A stretch of DNA of 16,493 nucleotides from Saccoglossus kowalevskii (GCF_000003605.2 NW_003133378.1:36580-53072); one strand, 5' to 3'; counted from the stretch's first letter, positions 1 through 9,925 are shown. Made by a program: numbers and translations. The notes: generated by a model not told the origin, from the sequence alone.

Positions 1-690
1 AGTTCCCATTGCCTTACTTCCAGTTCCCACTGCCCTACTTCCAGTTCTCACTGTCTTACTTCCATTTCTCACAGTACTTTAATTCCCACTGCCTTACTTC
101 CATTTCTCACAGTACTTCAATTCCCACTGCCTTACTTCCATTTCTCACAGTACTTCAATTCCCACTGCCTTACTTCCAGTTCCCACTGCCTTACTTCAAT
201 TCCCACTACCTTACTTCCATTTCTTACTGCCTTACTTCCATTTCTTACTGCCTTACTTCCATTTCTCACTGCCTTACTTCCAGTTCCCACTGCCTTACTT
301 CCAGTTCCCACTGCCTTACTTCCAGTTCCCACTGCCTTACTTCCAGTTCCCACTGCCTTACTTCCAGTTCCTACTGCCTTACTTCCAGTTCCCACTGCCT
401 TACTTCCAGTTCTCACTGCCTTACTTCCAGTTCCCACTGCCTTACTTCCAGTTCCCACTGCCTTACTTCCAGTTCCCACTGCCTTACTTCCAGTTCCCAC
501 TGCCTTACTTCCAGTTCCCACTGCCTTACTTCCAGTTCCCACTGCCTTACTTCCAGTTCCCACTGCCTTACTTCCAGTTCCCACTGCCTTACTTCCAGTT
601 CCCACTGCCTTACTTCCAGTTCCCACTGCCTTACTTCCAGTTCTCACTGTCTTACTTCCAGTTCTCACAGTACTTCAATTCTCACTACGG
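1..690. repeat. 21-bp minisatellite, C/T-rich on the + strand
   Basis: A tandem array with unit TTCCAGTTCCCACTGCCTTA plus C (21 bp). About 23 regular units lie between roughly 190 and 665. The first 160 bases hold a longer variant arrangement in which CATTTCTCACAGTACTTCAA alternates with the basic unit. The central units (about 420-640) are almost identical, while the edge units carry C-to-T changes (TTCTCAC, TTCCTAC), as expected when recent copying happens in the middle. Because 21 is divisible by three and the unit lacks stops, both strands stay open for hundreds of codons. On the + strand this gives a Ser/His/Cys/Leu/Thr heptad and on the - strand a Gly/Ser/Lys heptad. No conserved domain or credible signal peptide accompanies either frame, so I treat it as satellite DNA, not a gene. 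Confidence 0.95.
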
Positions 691-860
691 TATCACACTT
701 TTTTCTCACAACATTTCTCACCACAATACCTTACTATTATTTATCACGACCTTATACCGGTACTACTTCCATTTCTCACTACCACACTATCGTACTTCTA
801 TTTCTCACCACAATACTTCAATTTCTCACTACCATATTTTCATTGCTCAAGACCTAACTA
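691..860. repeat. Decayed flank of the minisatellite
   Basis: Recognisable but diverged pieces of the neighbouring repeat continue here: TTTCTCACCACAATAC and ACTTCAATTTCTCAC recur at irregular spacing, with the pyrimidine bias maintained on the + strand. A TACCGGTA palindrome sits at 755-762. The gradual loss of the period suggests the old edge of the array. Confidence 0.7.
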
Positions 861-1865
861 CTTACATCGAAATCAATTCTCTACCTTGGACAATTTTTCT
901 TCCCACCAACATTTTGGTGTTCATTCCACACATGTTTTTTTTTCTAACTTTTAGACTGAATGGAAATAATTAACATTAATCTGGAAAAAATTATGTAGGT
1001 GTTTTATATATTATAAAAAAAAAGTTCGAAAAGTTGGCCGAAAAATTCCAATGTATGTCATTTGAGCCAAATACCTCATCTAATAATGACAAACATAAAT
1101 GGATCACCAAGCAAAATTCATCATTGCACTTAATACAAGTATACTAATTTATTGATATGCAACTGAAAATTATTATCATCAAATTATTCTAGTATCCTCG
1201 TGATATTAGTGGGCGAGTATGAATACAAATTTCTGATTTATTTATCCTTGGGTATGGGTATCAAAAAAAGACAGTTTAAATGAGCAAATCTCTCAAGATT
1301 GTACTTTTGAAATATGTATCAACACATAGAGCTATATTATCTGGCGTTACTCTGTGTTTGAAATAAATTCTATATACCTGTCATATCACATGATGTGAAT
1401 GTATAAGGAGATAAAAAAAGATTATTTTAATACTCAGTGGATCTAGTGATCAGTGCAGGATGACTGTGTTGATTTGCGCTGCCTTCATGCAGTCAGAATA
1501 TATAGATCATATTGACTGCTTTGTTTGAATACAGTGTATTGTAAAGTTGCTGCATTGCGTAACCAGGTCAGAATTAACAATCACTTAACAATATTGAATG
1601 CAGTGGGAAAAATGATTGTTTTTATATATCCCAAGGAACCTAGTTGATGTCAGTTCAGTGTGGATCTTGATTGTTGAATTGAATGGCTAAATATTTTGGA
1701 TTTTGGGTTGAGATAATTGCCCCATGACCATAGTACTTATCATTTACATTTGGATGATATGTAAAGGAAATGATAATTAATGATAAATTATTTACCTAAA
1801 CACACTTGTTTATGCGTAGGCTTCTTCCATGTATTCTTTCAAATTTATTGTGCAATTATTTAGTT
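861..1865. other. Anonymous AT-rich DNA
   Basis: No reading frame, RNA gene or clear repeat was recognised. The stretch contains short A and T runs and scattered AATAAA-like words. It is likely intergenic or intronic. Confidence 0.6.
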
Positions 1866-1926
1866 CTTTGATACCTCTTGAGGGGAAGTAAAGGGAAATA
1901 AACATTATTATTATATTATTATTATT
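1866..1926 (+). mobile_element. Possible retroposon 3' end with (TTA)n tail
   Basis: A purine-rich stretch (GAGGGGAAGTAAAGGG) runs into AAATAAACATTATTATTA and then a TTA/ATT microsatellite. The polyadenylation-like word immediately followed by a trinucleotide tail is the usual look of the 3' end of truncated LINE or SINE copies with microsatellite tails. No body of the element is recognised upstream, so it could also be a simple microsatellite beside a chance AATAAA. Confidence 0.35.
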
Positions 1927-2647
1927 AGTTGTGACGTTTAGTGTGAAATATGGTTTGATATACGTCATGATATTCACGTTAAGAGTTATGATTTGATATA
2001 TCATGCAACAGTATGGAGAGAAGAAAACAAATTTAGATTACCGAGTTTATCAAGCAATGTGGTATTATCAAATTGAATAACAACATGATTAATCAGCATG
2101 ATGCAATTACAATAACTCCTTTTATAATACCATTGCCCATATTTGGACATTGCTTTATGTCATTGCTATACTTTATCAGTCAATAGATTTTTACTCTATT
2201 ATGGCCCGGAATCTGCATATTATTTTGACGTTAACAAAAACTTGTGCAACTTTTTCAAAAAGCACATTAATAAAGAACTGAGACAAAATACTTCACATGA
2301 TACATGTACTGTATTTCCTCTATTAGTAGTGCATGCATGCATGTATTTAAATGACATAGCTTTATATTACACGATAATACAAACATATATTAAAGTAAAT
2401 TCATTTTAAAAAAGCCCCCAAATTTAACTAAATTCTGATGGTGGTAATTTATTACAATGCTGAATCTCCCAGTGTCATATTGGATTTGGAGAAAGGTCTT
2501 TGCCTCACACATTATCTTGCCATAGAACATTTCTCCTCATCCGATATGGCATTGTAGGCCATTCATTATTACATATAATACTGGTATAATAATCATCATC
2601 ATTGAATCAAATACAAATGTGTGTCCGCTGGCAAACTTTAAATGATT
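1927..2647. other. Anonymous AT-rich DNA
   Basis: Nothing gene-like was supported. An 88-codon frame at 2143-2409 has no recognisable domain and AT-driven composition. A small alternating GCATGCATGCATG run lies near 2331 and a TACATGTA palindrome at 2301-2308. Confidence 0.55.
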
Positions 2648-2760
2648 GGGTACCCGGATTGCCTTACTATTGGTACCCAAAATTGGCCTTACTGTTAGGT
2701 ACCCAAATTGGGCTTACTATTGGGTACCCAAATTGTCCTTACTATTGGGTACCTGGATTC
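2648..2760. repeat. 25-bp minisatellite with GGTACC in every unit
   Basis: Four and a half units of about 25 bp, of the form GGTACCCAAATTGGCCTTAC followed by TATTG. The GGTACC hexamer begins at 2649, 2672, 2698, 2723 and 2748, giving spacings of 23, 26, 25 and 25. The first and last units share a variant (GGTACCCGGATT / GGTACCTGGATT), so the array is bounded by similar half units. Short frames through it are by-products of the repeat. Confidence 0.9.
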
Positions 2761-3009
2761 TATTTTTATAATTACACTTTTACTGATTTTATTCAAATTA
2801 TGGGTGATTGATTTCTTGACAAATTGTAGTATGAAATCTACACAATCTCTGACTAAAAAATGCTTCATACAAGTACCATATGCAAAAATGCTAACAAAGA
2901 ACTCTTGTCCGTGAATAGTTATTATACATCTTTCTTATTTTGGCAGTCTAGAACATACTAGTAGAGTAAAAGCATGGAGCTACCAGCGGCTGATGTGTCG
3001 TCTGAAAAA
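2761..3009. other. No feature recognised
   Basis: AT-rich sequence without a supported frame or repeat. Confidence 0.5.
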
Positions 3010-3033
3010 TGTTCAACATCAAAATGTTGAACA
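3010..3033. repeat. Perfect 10-bp inverted repeat
   Basis: TGTTCAACAT (3010-3019), a 4-base CAAA spacer, then ATGTTGAACA (3024-3033). All ten positions pair. It is followed at once by a CpG-containing stretch (CAGCGCCCTCGGTGCC, 3032-3047) that stands out from its AT-rich surroundings. The function is unknown; it could form a short stem-loop or be a dimeric factor site. Confidence 0.8.
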
Positions 3034-3744
3034 GCGCCCTCGGTGCCAGGGTTCAAATTTGTATTTGTAAAGTGTTTATGCTGGTCTAAGGAATCATGAA
3101 GTTCAAGTTTTAAACATTACATACTCTCAATTGCTTAAATTAATTGTGCATGATATACAAAAAAACTAGAAACATAGAAAACATGGTATAGTTTCATTAC
3201 CCTACCTTACCTTGACTCTAGCAGGTGACTAACATGGTTTTGAATGCCAAAGTGCTTTTGTCACCATCAACAAAATTGAACCCATAACTTTTACTTATTT
3301 GTTTCAAAATTAAGAGCTGTAGCCAATAGAAGAAGATTTTTATTATCCAAATTATCCCCCAAAAATTTTGAAAAATACATAAAAAGAGGCTAAATATTAC
3401 CTCATAATTTTGTTGGAAAAATGTTATGCTCAAAGGGTAAAAGTGTCGGTCATCTGCAACAACCACTACAATTTTGTGTAAAATAGTCAGTTTAATTATA
3501 TATTATTATACATCTGTCGCCGTAACACCATAAGTTACAGTGTGCCGTAATTTTGCTGTATTTTACGGGGTATTTCCAAGTATGGAATGATTAAGTGTGT
3601 AAGCGTCCTCTAATTATTAAAATAAACATGGCTGCCACCAGGGTTTGGCCGAACTGCACACAAAGAAGTTCGCTGATTCTGTTCTAAACATATTAGATTT
3701 TGGCATTACCATGATGTATCCTTGGAAGGAAAAGATGTATAATA
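3034..3744. other. AT-rich DNA with no supported gene
   Basis: A small hairpin-like GTAAC/GTTAC pair sits at 3522-3538 next to CpG-containing sequence. AAACATGGCTGCCACC at 3626 resembles a good start context but opens only 19 codons before a stop. The 82-codon minus-strand frame at 3218-3466 has no recognisable content. Confidence 0.5.
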
Positions 3745-3748
3745 ATAA

Positions 3749-3873
3749 GGTTATTACGAGGATACCTCAAAGTGTGCACTTAGACAGTACGCTGTCGCAT
3801 CAACCCCTGCTGCGCATCGGTCGATACCGCTGTACTGTCTTCGTGCATACTTTGAGGTATCTTCGTAATAACC
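3749..3873. repeat. Long near-perfect foldback (42-bp arms, 41-base loop)
   Basis: The left arm 3749-3790 (GGTTATTACGAGGATACCTC...) is the reverse complement of the right arm 3832-3873 at 38 of 42 positions. Two of the four differences would be G-U pairs in a + strand transcript, leaving one 2-base internal mismatch. Three or more further pairs may extend outward (ATAAGG at 3745). The loop contains GCTGTCGCATC and GATACCGC, which can pair in part. No clear target-site duplication is visible, so a solo MITE/foldback element and a transcribed hairpin remain equally possible. An 85-codon frame running across it (3645-3902) is a by-product of the arms. Confidence 0.9.
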
Positions 3874-3877
3874 TCAT

Positions 3878-4735
3878 ATTAACATGCGACGTACATGCAT
3901 AGGATCTTGTATCAAACATATCGCAGTGTGATGACAACTAAATACTAAGAACAAAATGTAGTATTTGTACATTGGTGAATTACTGGATTTTGTAAGCTGG
4001 ACCACTCACAACCATGCAAAACTTCAAGTCATAACTTCATAAATTTGTTCACAGCATTTTTCTTGTATACCGGTAAAAAGCCAAGCTGGAGAATATTTTC
4101 ACAAAATGTTTGAAATTAGAAACCGTGACTGACATTTTACTTTTGTATTATATATGTATTGTATTTCATTACTTAACTTTGCTGTCAACCAATGGAAACT
4201 ATTTCTAAGGATGCAATAAATTTATTATTTTAACATCACAAAACAACTAAAAGTATCAAAACTTTTTTTGAGTTTTAGAGATTAAAATAGTTTGTTTCGA
4301 ATAAAGTGTAACAATATTTTACAGAACAAACATTATTTAAATGCTGTTACCATGGGCTTACACATGTCTTCTATTCACTGAGTATAGAATAGAAAAAATA
4401 CATCTACTCAAAGATAATAGAAAGGGATTGGGTGTGTGTGTGCGTATATTCGTGAAAATCGCGGGTAGTATGATCTTTTTTGTTGGTCACGGTATGTTCC
4501 CGGACAGTACCGCTATTATTGTTTTAGATCGAAAGTGATGAAATGATGGTACAATACCCTTTAGGTTGGTGAAAAAACGAAAGTTGTAGCGAGGCGCAGT
4601 GAACAGTACATTACTTTAATTTATCCAATAACTGTTTCCTATAATTAATCACTAGAATTTCAGTTTAGTTCCCTTCTTGTCGTAATAGTAATGACTAAAT
4701 TAATATTTTCACCAATTAAATGCCAGACCCGTGGG
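3878..4735. other. No gene recognised; CpG content rises after 4430
   Basis: AT-rich to about 4430, then CG dinucleotides become frequent (AAATCGCGGG, CCCGGACAGTACCG, GCGAGGCGCAG). A short GTGTGTGTGTGCG run lies near 4430. A TACCGGTA palindrome is at 4068-4075. No convincing coding exon was seen on either strand. Confidence 0.5.
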
Positions 4736-4751
4736 TGTCAAGACGAGTTGA

Positions 4752-4974
4752 AAGGTCACATAAACGGAAGTGGTGTTTTCTTGCGTCTGGCTGGGGAGTT
4801 TCCCTCTGTACACCTAAATGATTCGACGTAGCATTTTTAATCGGTGAAAGCCCTATAAATTTCGCAAATACGACCATACCAATCGACCTGTCCTGGATAT
4901 TTATATATGTGAGTATTGACCGGAAAGGATTTAAGTAACAAGACTATTTTGAAGTGCAATCAGTTAAGGTAATA
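4752..4974 (+). promoter_or_regulatory. Possible promoter and 5' untranslated exon
   Basis: In a CpG-richer island-like stretch there is an AAGGTCA nuclear-receptor half site (4752-4758), an ETS-type ACGGAAGTG (4764-4772) and a TATAAAT box (4854-4860), which would place a start near 4885. Two good splice donors follow on the same strand: GTGAGT at 4909 and AAG|GTAATA at 4969. The order fits a short non-coding first exon. No downstream coding exon in this window could be linked to it, and each motif is short, so this is inference from arrangement. Confidence 0.3.
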
Positions 4975-6904
4975 ATCAATAACTACTGTCCTGCAAAATT
5001 GGTCACTTTGTGAAACTTGTCTTTTGTGTGTTGTTGACACTCCGACGACGATGACATGATTCATGGAACCTACGTATTCGGCTGAAATACTTGGATGGAT
5101 TTTTAAATTTATACACATATTATTTTATCACATTACTACATGTATTTTGTTAAGACATTCATTTTGTCAGCCTTTCGGGACGATTTGTTTGGCTTCCTAC
5201 CGACAATGCACATCACATCGACAGTACGTTGTTTGTGATGATTTTTCGAGCGTTTTACGAGCGCTTACATCTCACTGATCGACGTTGCTCGTGATCGTAT
5301 AATCAACTTGAGATATTATCGGGAATACTGATCGTTCTTTTCTGTCCACTCCTGTAAATACATCCAACATAGATTTACAACGTGTATGTCAGATCTGCCC
5401 ACTCACTCCTCTGTTAGTGTTTAGTCTGCCTACATACTCCTAAACCATCCGTAACCCATACCATACTTAAATGTCATCGGCACTCAACTAAAATGACCTG
5501 CGTGGTGTTAAACAGAACACATCTCCACTCGTCCACGTACATACCAGTCGACAAGTAGCTTTGAATGAATGACCCACTGAGTGAAGTTGTTTTCTAAATT
5601 TATTCAGTTTTTATTAAATAATTTATTAACAAAAATGTTTAAGATACTTTTATTTATTAAGGAGTTTTATTGTTATTCATAAAAATTATTTTCAGCACAG
5701 CTGGGTGAAGTGTCAATTTGGTCAAGAAATGTTATTGCTCGTCATGTTATAAACATATAAATCACTCTTGAGTTGAACATGTGAGCACTTGTACATGGAA
5801 TTGGGTTAAATTGTAACCTTGATTTCTTTAACTTAGGCATATCATTAAAGGAGCAGTTAACCATTAGAATGACAATTCAATTTTAGTCATCATTTTCACA
5901 AAAAATAAAAAATGTGCCAAATAAATCTAGTGTTTCCGCAAAAAACAAATAGGTAGGTAGGCAGGGATTTATATATTTTATTTTTTCCCAATGAGTTGTA
6001 TTTTTAGGTTTTTGTGAGAACATAATTGTACTTCAACTACAGATGTGAAAAATATCATCAAAGTTAGTTTTCAAAATATATTCACATGATACAACTTACT
6101 GCTCATCACATACAAAGTACATGAAATATGTAACAACATTGGTGGAATGACCATAGTTAATTAATAATTTTGAACTCATTAGCATAACATTTTTCTCCCC
6201 AAAATGGGTATCGGACCACATAAATTATTTGTCCATATGCAAACTATTTACTTTCAGTTTGTCTTAGTTGTGTTCTGGTACTTCGACTCAACTAGGAGGG
6301 ATGGCATCATTAATGATTTGAACATTATGGAAGAGCCAAAATTTTGAAATGAGACTAATAATTGTTCTTAGTATTATAATGCAATGAAAAATACACATTT
6401 CAAGGTGCAGTTGTTTGACGGCTTGATGTTCTAAAAGCAGCCAAATTTCAAAGCCATAATTTCTAGAAATGCCTTCCACTCATTGAAATTGTGTAGAATT
6501 ATTTAATGCCATGACTTGTGGTATTAACATGATGGATTGCATTTTCCACTAAGCATACATGTAGTGGGTAGGTTTCCTCAGTCTCATTTGTGTTACATGC
6601 AATAAAATGTTATCTTTTGCATTACTTAATGTCGCACATTAACAAAATTAATATTTTACATTACTTTCCTGGAGAAAATTTGCTCAGTTCCAAATTTGCT
6701 TGGAGGCTATACCAGAGATCATACATTCTGCCCACTTGTAAGGCATGTGGTTTTATAGTCAGGGCAACTTTCATACAGCCAGGAAAATGTACTTTTGTTG
6801 CCTGCGTGTTCATTTTATCCTCATCGCTCATAAAGCAAAAATAAAAAATGCAACCATAACTACGAACCTCTACAGATTCACTGAAGCTTTAAATTTCTGA
6901 ACTA
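4975..6904. other. No supported gene
   Basis: 4975-5560 keeps the higher CpG content. It has a 71-codon frame at 5063-5278 with hydrophobic N-terminal residues but no recognised domain and a weak start context. From 5590 the sequence is strongly AT-rich with long T and A runs, and contains a short AGGTAGGTAGG run near 5951. Open frames at 6288-6479 (-) and 6590-6844 (+) show no domain. Confidence 0.5.
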
Positions 6905-7112
6905 CTGTAAAATACTTTATTTTAGCTGGAATTAATTTTCGCTGAATAGACTATTTGGCTGTTTTGTATGGAATTTATTTTCACTGATTTTTGACGAGTT
7001 GAATGTAAAATATAGAAAAAGAGGTATATCCACTCGATTTTATTTTCACTGAATTATTCTTTCAGCAAAAATAGCGAAAATTAATTCCAAGCGAAAATAA
7101 AGTATTCTACAG
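6905..7112 (+). mobile_element. MITE copy 1 (208 bp, TA-flanked)
   Basis: The terminal inverted repeats begin CTGTAAAATACTTTATTTT (6905) and end AAAATAAAGTATTCTACAG (7112), and pair over roughly 37 bp with one 1-base gap and a few mismatches. The element is flanked by TA on both sides (6903-6904 and 7113-7114), as left by Tc1/mariner-type transposases. It has no coding capacity and is therefore non-autonomous. An internal GAATTTATTTTCACTGATTT block is preserved in the second copy at 13222. By hand, the two copies align without gaps over 208 bp with about 27 mismatches when one is reversed. Confidence 0.9.
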
Positions 7113-7218
7113 TAACTGTCATGTAAAGTAAGTTAAAAAAAAATGAAGGGCACTAGGCAATAATGTGAGGCATCCTGTGAATTCCAAGTGCTGCAGTGGA
7201 TGCATTCTTGTTGCTTTG

Positions 7219-7242
7219 GTTACCATGTTGATACCTAGCAAC
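7219..7242. promoter_or_regulatory. RFX X-box-like site
   Basis: GTTACCATGTTGAT (7219-7232) overlaps GATACCTAGCAAC (7230-7242). The second matches the RFX X-box pattern (GTTACC, 1-3 bases, GCAAC) except for one position, and the first provides another half site. RFX factors act on ciliary genes in animals. No gene start is recognised next to it, so it may be a chance match. Confidence 0.25.
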
Positions 7243-8123
7243 CAGATTAAAGCCCAGGGTGAATACAAGATGGTAACATATTGTCCGTGTTCTTTGAACT
7301 TGTACATTCAATTTGGAATTCCAATCCCATGAGTAGTTCTGTAAACCACTGTAATTTTAAAAGACGAATTTTGCTGATTATAATAAGTCAGAAATAATTG
7401 TGAGATTCCATTGCAGTGAAAATATCTCTGTGGTTCTTACTTCTACAATACAAGTGTCAGTAGCCTTTGCCTAATTTTGTCTCCATGAATGACAAAAAAT
7501 TCTAGTTGTGAAAATTAAACGCGTTTCCAGTGGTCAAAATTCAAAGGCCACAAAGACTTGATTCCCTGCCTTGGTATTCTTAAATGTTCACTACACAGTT
7601 TTATTTAGACAAAGAATTTTTAATATTTTTTACCTCAGAAAAAGGTGCAGTCACAATTCCAACGTTTAAGCACTTAAATTATATATTTTTTCTGTAATTC
7701 TTAGTTAAAGTTGCTTGCTGGTATTGCAAACTAATAAATAGTCCAAATTTTATCACAATATTTTGTTTGCCAAGAGCTATATAATTATTTGGATAATTGC
7801 CATATGCTTTGAATGTTTTTACCTGGTACAAATCATGGTATTAGAGAAAAGTGTTACAAAATAACAAAAATGGGAATTTTTCAAACAATTTCCTAAGGAA
7901 TCCATATAAAAGCATTATTTCGTGGAAAATAAATAGTATTCCTCAGAATTTCCTAATAATTCGTGACAATCAGAAATTTACATCTATAACAACATACTAT
8001 TTTTTCACTATATGTTGGTGAGCGATATTTCCCGATACAACAATATCGTTTTCTCATGGAAACCTTTGTTAAATTGCTCAAACACTGCAATTTTTTTTAT
8101 AGTTTATTACTCATCTTTTTTTT
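7243..8123. other. No feature recognised
   Basis: AT-rich DNA without supported frames. The 62-codon minus-strand frame at 7119-7307 begins in this stretch, carries no recognised motif and overlaps the X-box-like site. Confidence 0.5.
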
Positions 8124-8471
8124 AGCTCCGCTGTCGACTTTGTCAAGCGGAGCTTATCATATGAGTGATTGTCCATCGTCCGTGTCAATGTTTTACATTT
8201 TCGACTTCTTCTTGAAAACTACGAGTCTGAATGCTTTGATACTTGGTGTATGTGTACCTTGGGTAGACCTCTCTCAGATTTGTTCATTTCATGATCATAT
8301 CTTCAATTTTCTATTTTTGGTGAATATTTTTGTCATTTTTGGTAAAAAGTGATATTTTTGAATTCTTGTTGAAAACAGCAAGTCCCATTGCATTGATACT
8401 ATGCATATTGTTCATTTTCTAATGATATCTTCTGTTCTTTAATTGATATGTGCATTACTAACAGCGGAGCT
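8124..8471. mobile_element. Dispersed element bounded by AGCTCCGCT / AGCGGAGCT
   Basis: AGCTCCGCT at 8124-8132 recurs inverted as AGCGGAGCT at 8146-8154 (perfect 9-bp stem, 13-base loop) and again at 8463-8471, which would be the far terminus. The interior holds GTCCATCGTCCGTGTC and two diverged direct copies of a module (near 8198-8305 and 8355-8442, about 157 bp apart). Both copies contain TTCTTsTTGAAAAC followed by TTGATACT and later TTCATTT. I recall similar AGCTCCGCT...GTCCATCGTCCGTC sequence as an abundant repeat in marine invertebrate genomes, but no search was run. The 98-codon frame at 8056-8352 runs through it and is not believed to be a gene. Confidence 0.65.
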
Positions 8472-8475
8472 ATCT

Positions 8476-8489
8476 CAGCCGAGAGGCTG
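8476..8489. repeat. Short GC-rich stem-loop next to the element end
   Basis: CAGCC (8476-8480), GAGA loop, GGCTG (8485-8489), five bases beyond the AGCGGAGCT terminus. It may belong to the element. Confidence 0.5.
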
Positions 8490-9381
8490 CTTGTTACTTA
8501 AAAAGTAGTTTTGTGCAATTTTGTAAAGTAAAACTATAGTTTAAAATCTTTGAAATTGAATATTTGTTTGAATACCCATGAATGACCTTAATGTGGGACT
8601 AACTGCTAACTGTTTATAGGCTGCAGTCTTGATTATAATATTCCAAAAAAATACATGTAGGTAGGTTTATTTTGTGAAAGGTCACTGAAATTGACCAGTG
8701 TTTAAAATAGACATTTGTCAATAGAATGGATGAGCTGATAACAACTTGGGAAGTTTGATCATATCAGTTTGCGTGTTGGTGAGTCAATCTGTTAGTGATA
8801 AAATAGATAGCTTCCAACATATCTGTGTTTGGTTGTTCAATAAAAGCATCTAAGGTAAGCATTGTGCATTTATTTTTAGTCCTAAGGATACTTATGCTGG
8901 ATGTACAATAGAGCTGATTTTTAATTCTATGGGTATCAGAAACTAAGTGACCAGGATTCTGCTATAAACTTTTATAAATCATAAGTGTATTTGTGTTGAC
9001 TAATTTTTGCTGTGACGTAATCCCATGTCTAAATCCCACAGTGAATTCATCACTACCAATAAACTGTTCAGTTCTGTAAATGAAAGCTCCATGGTCACAT
9101 TGTAGCATATACATTTTCTGTAAACAAACAATTGTGTTTTACATGATTACGTTGCCTGAAACGAGTATCTGACACAATGCCATGTGACTATGATTTGAAT
9201 CGGTTCACTATGAACGTCAGTCTTTAAATCAGTTTTCAATGTACTGTGCTTTTATTCTCCAGCAATGTAGCATATGTCAATATTTGTGCATATTAATTAA
9301 TTAAGTTTAGTATTAGTGAACAGTATACATATGGCCACATAAAATAAATTATGTTTCGGGTACAACTACATACTCATTCAA
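8490..9381. other. No gene recognised
   Basis: AT-rich DNA. Contains a TACATGTA (8652-8659) followed by GGTAGG, and an isolated TGACGTAA (CREB/ATF-like) near 9014. Nothing else was supported. Confidence 0.5.
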
Positions 9382-9395
9382 GGGGGGGGGGGGGG
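9382..9395 (+). repeat. Run of 14 G
   Basis: Uninterrupted G14 in AT-rich surroundings. Homopolymer length is a common sequencing uncertainty, and such runs are slippage-prone and can stack as G-quadruplexes. Confidence 0.95.
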
Positions 9396-9716
9396 TGTCA
9401 ACAAGTTTATGCAAATGAGCTCCAATGTAATTATTTTGATTTTCTTTACATTCCCGTATGTAGTAAATGACCTAACACTTGGTTGTAGCAAAGAATTATA
9501 TAAACTATTAACTGTCATTGCTCACATATGTAGTTCTCAAAACTACCAGTATATACAACATTTCCATAGTAAACAAGTATATAATTTGTTTGATATCAAT
9601 GTAAAGACTGGCTGCATCAAAACATGGTGTTTCTGGCATCCTCATAAAATCCAAATTAAAGAGCCACAAAATTTGTAATTTTATTTCATACTGGAACATA
9701 ATGCCAGTTTACACAA
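9396..9716. other. Open frames without support
   Basis: Frames of 89 codons (+, 9409-9678) and 63 codons (-, 9508-9699) overlap here. Neither shows a domain, a good start context or splice logic; both look like chance. Confidence 0.5.
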
Positions 9717-9718
9717 TA

Positions 9719-9925
9719 CTGTAAAATGACAAATTTTCACTGGGTTTAAATTTCACTGATTTACTATTTCAGGCATATTCAATGGGTTTTAAATTCACGG
9801 TTTTATCATTTAGATAATGTGTTCTATACTCAATTTTACATATTCACTGGGTTTTAATTTAGCGCATTTTCCAGTCAGCGAAATAAGCTAAATTAAAACC
9901 CAGTGAATAATTACCCCCTTTACAG
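9719..9925. mobile_element. MITE copy 3, a diverged relative (207 bp, TA-flanked)
   Basis: Begins CTGTAAAATGAC and ends CCCTTTACAG with TA at both flanks (9717-9718, 9926-9927). This is the same terminal sequence and target preference as the 6905 and 13222 copies and nearly the same length. The interior differs. It has repeated TTCACTGGGTTT-type modules and a strong inner hairpin: CACTGGGTTTTAATTTAGCG near 9845 against its near reverse complement ending at about 9905. There is no coding capacity. It is likely a separate subfamily mobilised by the same transposase. Confidence 0.8.

Noticed and set aside
163-665. CRISPR-like regular repetition
   Set aside because: Direct head-to-tail units without spacers; a eukaryotic minisatellite.
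9-857. A 282-codon + frame and a 178-codon - frame (132-668) through the minisatellite
   Set aside because: Both arise because the 21-bp unit lacks stops and is divisible by three; composition is pure repeat with no domain.
3048-3060. GGGTTCAAATTT as a tRNA B box
   Set aside because: The 3' half does not fit GGTTCRANTCC, and no A box or acceptor stem surrounds it.
3629-3688. AAACATGGCTGCCACC as a possible gene start
   Set aside because: Only 19 codons before a stop, and the possible donor (GTTTGG) is poor.
3645-3902. 85-codon frame
   Set aside because: Spans both arms of the foldback; explained by that structure.
5063-5278. 71-codon + frame in CpG-rich DNA
   Set aside because: Weak start context (T at -3), no recognised motif, no splice logic; kept only as a note.
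8056-8352. 98-codon hydrophobic + frame
   Set aside because: It runs from poly-T into the AGCTCCGCT element; hydrophobicity follows from T-rich codons.
9409-9699. Overlapping 89-codon (+) and 63-codon (-) frames
   Set aside because: No recognised domain, start context or splice sites; similar-length frames are scattered on both strands of this AT-rich window.
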